Shown piece by piece: positions 1 through 7,201 of a stretch of 17,023 nt of DNA. The position numbers were made by a program, and so were the translations under genes. How positions within the stretch are numbered: position 1 is the stretch's first letter; every line of letters starts with the position of its first letter. A model generated the notes under the pieces. The model saw only the letters and a list, made by a program, of their open reading frames with translations. It searched no databases and was not told the origin of the DNA. Source of the DNA: Pseudomonadota bacterium (GTDB lineage: Bacteria > Pseudomonadota > Alphaproteobacteria > ATCC43930 > CGMCC-115725); the NCBI GenBank assembly GCA_021790295.1, contig JAJYIC010000015.1, positions 1 through 17,023 on the forward strand. Reading direction: 5' to 3'.

Positions 1-1352
1 AAAAGGCGCCCATCCTTCCCCGCCATCTCCTTCAAAATGAAATCGAACGCGGCCTTCGCGCGCTCGACCCAAAGCGGCTTTGCCAGAACGAGGCCCGCCT
101 CCGCCATCGCCGCGATCATCAGGGCGTTCCAATCGACGAGAACTTTGTCGTCGAGAAGGGGCCTTTGGCGCTTTTCGCGCGCTTTTAAGAGACGCGCGCG
201 GGCTTCTTCGAGGCGGCGTTCGCTTTCCGCATCGAGAGGCGCCTTTGCCGTGAGGCGGTTGAGGATCGTGCGCCCTTCCCAGTTTCCTCCTTCGCGAACG
301 TCATAAACCTTTGCGAAAACGGGGGCGAAGGCGCCGAGAAGGCGGGCGATCTCTTCTTCGGACCAGAGATAGAATTTTCCTTCCTCGTGCTCGCTATCGG
401 CGTCGAGGCTCGAAGCGAAGGCGCCCTCGAGCGTCGTCATCTCCCTTTCGACCCAAAGGAGCGTTTCCTCGATCCTTTGGCGGTAAAGCGGGTTTTCCGT
501 TTCCGCATAAACGAGCAAAAGGAGATCGACAAGAAGGGCATTGTCGTAAAGCATCTTTTCGAAATGCGGGACAAGCCAATGCGAATCCGTCGAGTAACGG
601 GCAAATCCTCCGCCAAGATGATCATAGATCCCTCCTTGGCACATGCCGTCGAGAGCGGCAAAGACCGCTTTTGCATAGTCTTCGCGCCCGCTTCTTTTGT
701 AGGCGCGCCAAAGAAGTTCGAAAATCGGGACCTGGGGAAATTTGGGGGCGCCGGCGATGCCGCCCTCGACGGGATCCGTAACGGCGAGAAGGCTTTCTGC
801 AACCCTGTCGAGACTGTCGTCGTCGATCGCCTCTCCGGATTGCGGCTGCGCAAGAAGGGAAAGCGCCTTGCGCATCTCGAGAGTCCTCGCCGCGATGCCT
901 TCGCGCTCGCGCGCATAAGCCGCGCTTACGGCTTCGAGAATCTGCGGGAAACCGGGCCGGCCCCAACGCGGGGTCGGAGGGAAATAGGTTCCCCCCCAAA
1001 AAGGCTCCCCTTCGGGGGTCAAAAACATGGTCAAAGGCCAGCCCCCTTGTTGGCCCATGGCGGCAAGAGCATTCTGGTAAAGGGCGTCGAGATCCGGGCG
1101 CTCTTCGCGGTCGAGCTTGATGTTGACAAAGCGCGCGTTCATCATGGCGGCGATCAGAGGATCTTCGAAGCTTTCGCGCGCCATCACATGGCACCAATGG
1201 CAGGCGGCGTAACCGATCGAGAGGAGGATCGGCTTCCCGCTCGCGCGGGCGGCGGCAAGGCTTTTCTCGTCCCAGGGCTGCCAGTCAACGGGGTTGTCTT
1301 TGTGCTGCAAAAGATAAGGGCTCGTCTCTTCGCCGAGGCGGTTTTTGACCAT
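1..1352 (-). CDS. YyaL/DUF255 family thioredoxin-fold protein, N-terminal part (runs off the left edge)
   Basis: The minus strand is open from an ATG at 1352 to the window edge, giving about 450 residues of a family usually near 670. The N-terminus carries the family hallmarks: SPYLLQHKDNPVDW at residues 11-24, the CHWCHVM motif at 51-57 in a thioredoxin-like fold, NIKLDREERPD, and GGWPLTMFLTP. Further on come FPQVP, the HFEKMLYDN segment and DDKVLVDWNALM at roughly 395-410, which belongs to the (alpha/alpha)6 glycosidase-like domain. A GAGGGAG ribosome site lies about five bases upstream of the start. The family (human SPATA20, Bacillus YyaL) has no firmly established reaction; a redox or sugar-related role is only suggested by its folds. 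It is divergent from mnmE across 102 bp. The identification is firm; the C-terminus cannot be judged. Confidence 0.93.
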   Translation of the reverse strand, partial: MVKNRLGEETSPYLLQHKDNPVDWQPWDEKSLAAARASGKPILLSIGYAACHWCHVMARESFEDPLIAAMMNARFVNIKLDREERPDLDALYQNALAAMGQQGGWPLTMFLTPEGEPFWGGTYFPPTPRWGRPGFPQILEAVSAAYAREREGIAARTLEMRKALSLLAQPQSGEAIDDDSLDRVAESLLAVTDPVEGGIAGAPKFPQVPIFELLWRAYKRSGREDYAKAVFAALDGMCQGGIYDHLGGGFARYSTDSHWLVPHFEKMLYDNALLVDLLLLVYAETENPLYRQRIEETLLWVEREMTTLEGAFASSLDADSEHEEGKFYLWSEEEIARLLGAFAPVFAKVYDVREGGNWEGRTILNRLTAKAPLDAESERRLEEARARLLKAREKRQRPLLDDKVLVDWNALMIAAMAEAGLVLAKPLWVERAKAAFDFILKEMAGKDGRL

Positions 1353-1427
1353 CGCTCTCCCTCGTGATTGTCCTCTGCTCTCTGCCCTGCGCCGATCGCA
1401 GGAGCGCGCTCTTTTGTTGCTTCCTCA

Positions 1428-1433
1428 TATAAT
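1428..1433 (+). promoter_or_regulatory. Candidate -10 element upstream of mnmE
   Basis: A perfect TATAAT sits in the 102-bp divergent gap, 21 bases before the mnmE GTG at 1455. This predicts a transcription start near 1440 and a leader of about 15 bases. No convincing -35 hexamer is present 16-18 bases upstream and there is no extended TGn, so an activator or a weak promoter is possible. The same AT-rich core read on the minus strand (TATTAT) could serve the yyaL-type gene. Confidence 0.4.
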
Positions 1434-1454
1434 AAGGAACGCGGGCGAAAGAGA

Positions 1455-2765
1455 GTGAGCGAAACGATCTACGCTCCGGCGACGGCTGGCGGGCGCGCCG
1501 CCATTGCCGTCGTCCGCCTCTCGGGGCCTTTGGCCGGGCGCGCCCTCTTAGCCCTTTGCGGCTTTCTGCCGCCGGCCCGCGTTGCAAAGCGCGCGCGCCT
1601 TCTCGACCCCGCAACCGGGGAGCCTCTCGACCAAGGGCTTGTTCTCTGGTTTCCGGGCCCTCGAAGCGCGACCGGAGAGGATGTCGCCGAACTTCACGTC
1701 CACGGAAGCCGCGCCATTTTGTCGGCGCTTCTCGGGGTTTTGCGGAAAGCGGGCTTGCGGCTGGCGCTTCCGGGCGAATTCACCCGGCGCGCCTTTTTGA
1801 ACGGCAAGCTCGATCTTCTCGAAGCCGAAGCGATTGGCGATCTTGCCGCGGCCGAAACCGAAGCGCAAAGGCGCCAGGCGATGGCCCAGCTCGAAGGCGC
1901 GCAGGGGAGCCTTTACCGTCTCTGGCAGGAGCGGCTCACGCGCTCTCTCGCCCATCTCGAAGCGGCGATCGACTTTCCCGAAGAGGGTCTGCCGGCGGAG
2001 ATCGAGGAAAGGGTCAGGGCCGAAAGGCAAAGCCTCGAAAGAGAGATCAGAGCCCATCTTGCCGATGGGCATCGGGGGGAACGTTTGCGCGAAGGGATAA
2101 GGGTCGCGATCCTCGGCCCTCCCAACGCCGGGAAATCCACTCTTTTGAACCGCATCGCCCGGCGCGAAGCGGCCATTACCTCGCCTTTACCGGGAACGAC
2201 CCGGGATGTGATCGAGGTCGCGGTCGATCTTTGCGGTTATCCGGTCCTTCTCGCCGACACGGCGGGGTTGCGCGAGGCCAAAGACCCGATCGAAGAGGAA
2301 GGGCTGAGGCGCGCTCTGGCCCGCGCCGAAGAGGCGGAGCTGCGCCTTTTCGTGTTCGACGCCAGAGTTGCCGAAGAGGCAGAAGGGGCCGCCTCTTGGC
2401 CGCAGGAAGGGACGCTCCTCCTCGCCAACAAATGCGACCTTCTCGCCGGGGATAAGGCGCTGCCGCAAGGCGCGTTCAGGATCTCGGCAAAAACCGGTCA
2501 AGGGTTCGAAACCCTTCTCGCCGCGCTCGGCAAAAGGATCGCGGAGAGCTATGAGGGCGCGGCGCCATTTATTACGAGGGCGCGGCACCGCGAGGCTTTG
2601 GAAGAGGCTCAGGCCGCGCTCGAAAGAGCCGGCTCTGCGGCCCTCCCCGAACTCGAAGCCGAAGACCTGCGCCTTGCCTGGAAAAGCCTCGGCCGCATCC
2701 TTGGCAGCGCCGACGTCGAAGATCTGTTGGACGTGATCTTCCGCGACTTCTGTCTCGGCAAGTGA
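1455..2765 (+). CDS. mnmE: tRNA uridine-5-carboxymethylaminomethyl(34) synthesis GTPase MnmE
   Basis: This 436-residue cytoplasmic GTPase works with MnmG to modify the wobble uridine of certain tRNAs. The N-terminal tetrahydrofolate-binding domain begins ETIYAPATAGGRAAIAVVRLSGP and contains the LPGEFTRRAFLNGKLDL stretch. The G domain inside the helical domain shows G1 GPPNAGKS (about 221-228), PGTTRD, G3 DTAG (268-271), G4 NKCD (325-328) and SAKTG. The protein ends FCLGK, which supplies the conserved C-terminal CxGK cysteine. The frame stays open upstream to 1368, but family alignment places the start at the GTG at 1455, just before SETIYAP. The nearby Shine-Dalgarno is weak (GAAAGAGA). The gene is first in the mnmE-nitrilase-mnmG-rsmG-parAB run. 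Confidence 0.97.
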   Translation: MSETIYAPATAGGRAAIAVVRLSGPLAGRALLALCGFLPPARVAKRARLLDPATGEPLDQGLVLWFPGPRSATGEDVAELHVHGSRAILSALLGVLRKAGLRLALPGEFTRRAFLNGKLDLLEAEAIGDLAAAETEAQRRQAMAQLEGAQGSLYRLWQERLTRSLAHLEAAIDFPEEGLPAEIEERVRAERQSLEREIRAHLADGHRGERLREGIRVAILGPPNAGKSTLLNRIARREAAITSPLPGTTRDVIEVAVDLCGYPVLLADTAGLREAKDPIEEEGLRRALARAEEAELRLFVFDARVAEEAEGAASWPQEGTLLLANKCDLLAGDKALPQGAFRISAKTGQGFETLLAALGKRIAESYEGAAPFITRARHREALEEAQAALERAGSAALPELEAEDLRLAWKSLGRILGSADVEDLLDVIFRDFCLGK

Positions 2766-2808
2766 GAGCCCAAGAGGGCGAAACAGTTTTATCCGGAGGA
2801 GATCCTCG

Positions 2809-3855
2809 ATGCCCCGCTCCTATCCGCGTTTCAAGGCCGCCGCCTGCCATGCCGCGCCGGTCTTTCTCGATGCCGGCAAGACCGGCGAAAAGGCCTGTGC
2901 GCTCATCAGGGAGGCGGCCAACGCCGGCGCCCGCCTCATCGCTTTTCCGGAATCCTTTATCCCCGGTTTTCCGCTTTGGGCGGCTTTGGAAGCGCCCTAC
3001 CGCTCTCACGATCTCTTCGCCGCCTTTGCCGCGCAGTCTCTCCGGCGCGACGGGCCGGAGATCGCGGCGGTGCGGGCCGCGGCGCGGCGAAGCGGCGTGA
3101 TCGTCTCGCTCGGCTTTAGCGAAGCGAGCGAGACGAGCGCCGGCTGTTTGTGGAACGCCAATCTCTTGATCGGCAGCGGCGGCGAAATCCTCGTCCATCA
3201 TCGGAAACTGGTGCCGACCTTTTACGAAAAGCTGATCTGGGCGAACGGCGACGGCCGCGGGCTGCGCTGCGCCCTGACCGAACTCGGACGCCTCGGCATG
3301 CTGATCTGCGGGGAGAACACCAATCCTCTGGCGCGGTTTGCGCTGATGGCCGATGGCGAAGAGGTGCACATCTCGTCCTATCCCGCGGTGTGGCCGACGC
3401 GGCCTGCGGGCGAAGAGGGAGGCTATGATCTGCGGCGCGCCATCGAGATCCGCGCCGGCGCCCATGCTTTCGAGGCGAAGGCGTTTACCCTCGTCGCTTC
3501 GGCCGCGATCGACGACTCCCTATACCAGGCGCTTCGAGGGCTCGATCGCGCCGCGCGCGAAACCATCGAGGCCTCGCCCCGCGCAGCCTCGATGATCCTC
3601 GACCCTTCGGGCAAGGTCATCAGCGAAGTTCTCTCTGAGGAGGAAGGCATCGTTTATGCCGAGATCGACCTTAGCCGCGCGGTCGAACCCAAGCGGTTCC
3701 ACGATGTCGCCGGCTCTTACAACCGCTTCGACATCTTCCGCCTCGAAATCGACCGCAGGCCGCGCGAGCCTGCGGTCTTCCGCGACGCGCCCTGGGCGGA
3801 GAGCCCGGCGAAAATCCCGCCCGAAGGAGGCGCGGGCGCGACCGAAGAGACGTAA
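2809..3855 (+). CDS. Nitrilase-type carbon-nitrogen hydrolase
   Basis: This 348-residue cytoplasmic enzyme belongs to the nitrilase superfamily. The catalytic triad is visible: Glu48 in FPESFIPGFP, Lys133 in HRKLVPTFYEK and Cys167 in ICGENTNPLARF, with a second Glu at 140. The tail RFHDVAGSYNRFDIFRLEI is typical of true nitrilases rather than amidases or ureidopropionases, so nitrile hydrolysis to an acid (or amide) is the likely reaction; the substrate is unknown. Gly follows the nucleophile where many characterised nitrilases have Trp (CWE). The ATG at 2809 has a strong GGAGGA site at 2795-2800. It lies 43 bp after mnmE and 64 bp before mnmG and is probably co-transcribed. Its placement inside the mnmE-mnmG-parAB locus is unusual. 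Confidence is high for the superfamily and moderate for nitrilase activity. Confidence 0.87.
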   Translation: MPRSYPRFKAAACHAAPVFLDAGKTGEKACALIREAANAGARLIAFPESFIPGFPLWAALEAPYRSHDLFAAFAAQSLRRDGPEIAAVRAAARRSGVIVSLGFSEASETSAGCLWNANLLIGSGGEILVHHRKLVPTFYEKLIWANGDGRGLRCALTELGRLGMLICGENTNPLARFALMADGEEVHISSYPAVWPTRPAGEEGGYDLRRAIEIRAGAHAFEAKAFTLVASAAIDDSLYQALRGLDRAARETIEASPRAASMILDPSGKVISEVLSEEEGIVYAEIDLSRAVEPKRFHDVAGSYNRFDIFRLEIDRRPREPAVFRDAPWAESPAKIPPEGGAGATEET

Positions 3856-3866
3856 GGCCGAAGAGG

Positions 3867-3882
3867 CGTTTCACGTGAAACC
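3867..3882. promoter_or_regulatory. parS: parS centromere site 1 (ParB binding), upstream of mnmG
   Basis: CGTTTCACGTGAAACC contains the perfect 14-bp palindrome GTTTCACGTGAAAC (3868-3881), the core of the widely conserved bacterial parS consensus TGTTTCACGTGAAACA. It lies in the nitrilase-mnmG gap, about 3.3 kb from parB, which encodes the protein expected to bind it. In the family, CTP-bound ParB loads here and spreads to build the origin segregation complex. Confidence 0.92.
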
Positions 3883-3911
3883 TCGACAGCGCCAAAGCCC
3901 CTTTCTAGATT
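3883..3911 (+). promoter_or_regulatory. Candidate sigma70 promoter for mnmG, abutting parS site 1
   Basis: TCGACA (3883-3888, five of six matches to TTGACA), a 17-bp spacer and TAGATT (3906-3911, four of six to TATAAT) form a plausible promoter. It starts on the base after the parS box ends. Transcription would begin near 3918, giving almost no leader before the ATG at 3920, which also lacks a Shine-Dalgarno. It could let mnmG-rsmG-parAB be transcribed apart from mnmE. The match may be chance. Confidence 0.35.
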
Positions 3912-3919
3912 GCGCGGCC

Positions 3920-5794
3920 ATGAGGACGGGAGGAGAAGAGTACGACGTCATCGTCATCGGCGGCGGCCATGCCGGCTGCGAAGCCGCTTCCGCGTCCGCG
4001 CGCCTTGGCGCCAAGACCCTTCTTCTCACCCACCGCTTTCAAACCATCGGCGAGATGTCGTGCAACCCTTCGATCGGAGGGCTCGGCAAAGGCCATCTCG
4101 TGCGCGAGATCGACGCTTTCGACGGATTGATGGGCAGGGCCGCCGATCTCGCGGGGATCCAGTTCCGCATCCTCAACCGCAGCAAAGGCCCGGCGGTAAG
4201 GGGCCCGCGCGCGCAAGCCGACCGCAAGCTTTATAAAAGCGCGATGCGGCGCCTTCTCGCCGAAACCGGAGAGCTGGAGTTGGGCGAAGGCGAGGCCCAT
4301 GACCTTCGGATCGACAAGGGTCGCGTCGAGGGCGTGCTCCTTGCGGACGGGAGAGTCCTCCGGGCCCTCAGCGTCGTTCTGACGACCGGCACCTTTCTGC
4401 GCGGCCTCATCCACATTGGCGAGGAAAAGATCGCGGCCGGACGCGCCGGAGAGGCGCCTGCGGAAGGCCTTGCGCAAACCCTCGCCCGTCTTTCTTTTCG
4501 CCTCGGGCGCCTCAAGACCGGGACCCCGCCGCGCCTCGACGGGACGAGCATCGATTGGCAAGGACTCGCCGTGCAAAAGGGCGACGATCCGCCGCCTCCA
4601 TTCTCCTTTCTGACGGACAGGATCGAAAACCCGCAGCTTCCTTGCCACCTGACCGAGACGACGCCGCAGACGCACCGCATCATCCGCGACAATCTCTCCC
4701 GTTCGCCTCTCTACCGCGGCGACATCCTCGGGATCGGACCTCGCTATTGCCCTTCGATCGAAGACAAGGTGGTGCGTTTTGCCGAACGCGAGCGCCATCA
4801 GATTTTTCTCGAACCGGAAGGGCTCGACGACGCGACCATTTATCCGAACGGCATCTCGACCTCTTTGCCGCGCGAAGTCCAGGAAGCGCTTCTCGCTTCG
4901 ATCCCCGGTCTCGAACGGGCGCGGATGCTGCGGCCGGGTTACGCGATCGAATATGATTTTGTCGATCCGCGCGAACTGTATCCGAGCCTCGAGACGCGCC
5001 GGGTACGCGGTCTTTATTTTGCCGGCCAGCTGAACGGCACCACCGGTTACGAAGAGGCCGCGGCGCAAGGGCTGATCGCAGGGCTCAACGCGGCGCTTGC
5101 GGCAAACGGCAAAGAGCCCGTCGTTCTCGACCGCGCAGAAGGCTATATCGGGGTCCTGATCGACGACCTCGTGAGGCGCGGGGTGAACGAGCCTTACCGC
5201 ATCTTTACCTCGCGCGCGGAATACCGTTTGACCCTGCGCGCCGACAACGCCGACGAGCGCCTCACGCCTTTGGCGATCCGCCTCGGCTCTGCCGGCGCCT
5301 CGAGGGCGCGGCGTTTCGGCGAAAAAATGGCCTCCCTTAGAAAGGCGCGCGCGCTCCTCGCCGAACTGAAGATGACCCCAACGGCTCTTTCCCGAGCCGG
5401 GATCTCTGTCAACGGCGACGGGATTGCGCGAAGCGCCTTTGACCTTCTCGCTCTTCCCGGCGTCGATCTCGCCCGTCTTTCGGCGATTTGGCCGCAGCTT
5501 TTGGGGATTGCGCCCGATATCGCCGAAGAGCTTGAAACCGACGCCCTCTACAAAGGCTATCTCGAACGCCAGGAGCGCGACATCGCCCAATACCGTCGCG
5601 AGGAGGGAATGCGCCTGCCGTTCGAACTCGATTACCGGACGGTCGGCGGGCTTTCGAGCGAGATACGCGAAAAGCTCGCGGCGGCCCGCCCCGCCACTCT
5701 TGGCGCCGCGGGGCGGATTTCCGGGGTGACGCCGGCGGCTCTTTTGGCGCTATTGCGCCACCTGCGGCGCTCTTCGCTAGAGGCGGAGGCGTGA
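3920..5794 (+). CDS. mnmG: tRNA uridine-5-carboxymethylaminomethyl(34) synthesis enzyme MnmG (GidA)
   Basis: This 624-residue FAD-dependent partner of MnmE installs the wobble-uridine side chain using methylene-THF and NADH. The N-terminal dinucleotide-binding motif DVIVIGGGHAGCEAA is followed by MSCNPSIGGLGKGHLVREID. The two reactive cysteines of the family are present at Cys48 (SCNP) and Cys277 (RYCPSIEDK). The FAD-domain block LRPGYAIEYD and GLYFAGQLNGTTGYEEAAAQG and the C-terminal tRNA-binding helical domain (LPFELDYRTVGGLSSE) are intact. The ATG at 3920 gives the usual short lead before the flavin motif but has no clear Shine-Dalgarno. An upstream in-frame GTG at 3876, inside the parS box and preceded by AAGAGG, is an alternative start. 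Its TGA overlaps the rsmG GTG by four bases. Confidence 0.96.
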   Translation: MRTGGEEYDVIVIGGGHAGCEAASASARLGAKTLLLTHRFQTIGEMSCNPSIGGLGKGHLVREIDAFDGLMGRAADLAGIQFRILNRSKGPAVRGPRAQADRKLYKSAMRRLLAETGELELGEGEAHDLRIDKGRVEGVLLADGRVLRALSVVLTTGTFLRGLIHIGEEKIAAGRAGEAPAEGLAQTLARLSFRLGRLKTGTPPRLDGTSIDWQGLAVQKGDDPPPPFSFLTDRIENPQLPCHLTETTPQTHRIIRDNLSRSPLYRGDILGIGPRYCPSIEDKVVRFAERERHQIFLEPEGLDDATIYPNGISTSLPREVQEALLASIPGLERARMLRPGYAIEYDFVDPRELYPSLETRRVRGLYFAGQLNGTTGYEEAAAQGLIAGLNAALAANGKEPVVLDRAEGYIGVLIDDLVRRGVNEPYRIFTSRAEYRLTLRADNADERLTPLAIRLGSAGASRARRFGEKMASLRKARALLAELKMTPTALSRAGISVNGDGIARSAFDLLALPGVDLARLSAIWPQLLGIAPDIAEELETDALYKGYLERQERDIAQYRREEGMRLPFELDYRTVGGLSSEIREKLAAARPATLGAAGRISGVTPAALLALLRHLRRSSLEAEA

Positions 5795-6411
5795 GCGCGG
5801 CGTTGGAGCCGCAGGATTTTACCGCGCTTTACCCTGTTTCATGTGAAACGCTCGAACGGCTTTCCGCTTATGCCGCGATCCTCGGCGAATGGTCTCTTCG
5901 CTTCAACCTTGTCGGGCGGGAAAGCCTCGCCGATCTCTGGCGCCGCCACATCCTCGATTCGGCCCAGCTCGTCCCGCTCCTGCCGCCGTCCTGCCGCTCC
6001 CTTATCGATCTCGGTTCCGGGGCGGGGCTTCCCGGTCTCGTTCTCGCCATCCTCGGCGTGCCGGGAGTCGAACTCGTCGAAGCCGATTCGCGAAAATGCG
6101 CCTTTCTTTTCGAGGCGGCGCGCGTTGCGGGCGCCGCGGTCAGGATTCACGACACGCGCATCGAGGCGATGCCGCCCATGCCTTTCGATATCGTCACCGC
6201 GCGCGCCTTGGCGCCTCTCCACCGGCTCCTTCCTCTCGCCGCGCGCTTTGAGGGTCCGCAAACCCGCTTCCTCTTTTTGAAAGGCGAGCGCGCCCGGGAA
6301 GAATTGACCCGCGCGCGCAAAGCCTGGACAATGACGCTTGCCTGTCACAAGAGCCGCTCCGACCCGCGGGGGGTCATCCTCGAATTGCGCCAGGTCTTCC
6401 GCCATGCCTGA
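5791..6411 (+). CDS. rsmG: 16S rRNA (guanine527-N7)-methyltransferase RsmG (GidB)
   Basis: This 206-residue SAM-dependent enzyme methylates G527 of 16S rRNA; in the family, loss gives low-level streptomycin resistance. The N-terminal helical part contains ETLERLSAYAAILGEWSLRFNLVG and WRRHILDSAQL. The SAM-binding loop is LIDLGSGAGLPGLVLAILG (about 71-89), followed by VEADSRKCAFLFEAAR and the VTARALAPLHRLL segment. The start is GTG at 5791, overlapping the mnmG stop as GTGA, which implies translational coupling. The 3' end overlaps parA by eight bases. Codons 15-20 carry a parS-type site (see that entry), so the residues VSCET are partly dictated by DNA binding. The gene is full length. Confidence 0.95.
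   Translation: MSAALEPQDFTALYPVSCETLERLSAYAAILGEWSLRFNLVGRESLADLWRRHILDSAQLVPLLPPSCRSLIDLGSGAGLPGLVLAILGVPGVELVEADSRKCAFLFEAARVAGAAVRIHDTRIEAMPPMPFDIVTARALAPLHRLLPLAARFEGPQTRFLFLKGERAREELTRARKAWTMTLACHKSRSDPRGVILELRQVFRHA
5835..5850. promoter_or_regulatory. parS: parS-type site 2 inside rsmG
   Basis: TGTTTCATGTGAAACG matches the parS consensus at all core positions except one central base (CACGTG becomes CATGTG) and the outermost base. It sits in codons 15-20 of rsmG, about 570 bp upstream of parA and 1.97 kb from site 1. A single central change usually weakens but may not abolish ParB binding. Two near-consensus 14-mers within 2 kb beside parAB are unlikely by chance. Confidence 0.75.
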
Positions 6412-7201
6412 GGCCTCTTCTCTGCGCGCGCGCGTTCTTGCCGTCGCCAACCAGAAAGGCGGGGTCGGCAAGACGACGACCGCGATCAATCTCGCCACCG
6501 CTTTTGCGGGAAGAAAAGGGCGCGTTCTCCTTATCGATCTCGACCCTCAAGGCAATGCCTCGACCGGGTTCGGGATCGAGCGGCGGGCGCGCGAAACCTC
6601 GAGCTATCACCTCATCTTCGGCGAGGCGGCACTCGAGGAGGCCGCCATCGCCACCGCGGTCGAAGGGCTCTTTTTTGTTCCCGCGTCAGAGGATCTTTAT
6701 GGGGCGGAGCTCGAACTTGCCGCGGGCGAGCGCCGCGAGTTCCGCCTCAAAAGGGCGATCGCGGAGGGCCTTAAACAGTACGACAAGGTGCTGATCGATT
6801 GCCCGCCCTCTCTCAACCTTTTGACCCTCAACGCTCTTGTCGCCGCGGACCGGGTTCTCGTTCCGTTACAATGCGAGTTCTACGCTCTCGAAGGTCTCTC
6901 GCAACTCTTGCGGACGATCGAGCGCGTCAGGCGCGCGCTCAACCCGGGCCTCGAATTCATGGGGGTCGTTCTCACCATGTACGACCGGCGCAATTCCCTT
7001 TCCGAACTCGATGCCGCCGATGTCCGCGGCCATTTCGGAGAGAAGGTTTACGAGACGATGATCCCGCGCAATGTGCGGCTTTCCGAAGCGCCTTCTTTCG
7101 GCAAGCCCGCCCTTCTTTACGACGAACACTGCGCGGGGGCGCAGGCGTATCTGCGTCTGGCGAGAGAGATGCTCGAACGCGAAAGGATGGCTCTGTCGTG
7201 A
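6404..7201 (+). CDS. parA: Chromosome-partitioning ATPase ParA
   Basis: This 265-residue ATPase binds the nucleoid non-specifically and pulls the ParB-parS complex to the new pole. It shows the deviant Walker A box KGGVGKT (18-24, with the signature first lysine), the switch I / Walker A' region LIDLDPQGNASTGFG, and the Walker B region VLIDCPPSL near 130-137. The C-terminal ARNVRLSEAPSFGKP-type segment reads PRNVRLSEAPSFGKPALLYD. The ATG at 6404 overlaps the rsmG stop by eight bases; an ATG at 6338 in the same frame lies deep in rsmG and would add 22 atypical residues, so it was not used. The stop overlaps the parB GTG by four bases. The short leader before the Walker box fits the chromosomal ParA (Soj) group. 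Confidence 0.97.
   Translation: MPEASSLRARVLAVANQKGGVGKTTTAINLATAFAGRKGRVLLIDLDPQGNASTGFGIERRARETSSYHLIFGEAALEEAAIATAVEGLFFVPASEDLYGAELELAAGERREFRLKRAIAEGLKQYDKVLIDCPPSLNLLTLNALVAADRVLVPLQCEFYALEGLSQLLRTIERVRRALNPGLEFMGVVLTMYDRRNSLSELDAADVRGHFGEKVYETMIPRNVRLSEAPSFGKPALLYDEHCAGAQAYLRLAREMLERERMALS

Noticed and set aside
387..1367. 326-codon open frame on the plus strand
   Set aside because: It is antisense to the YyaL/DUF255 gene, whose motifs are unmistakable on the minus strand. The plus-strand translation is Arg/Ala/Gly-rich with no recognisable domain.
3905..5590. 561-codon open frame on the minus strand
   Set aside because: It lies wholly opposite mnmG. Long antisense frames are common in GC-rich coding DNA, and this one shows no motif or ribosome site.
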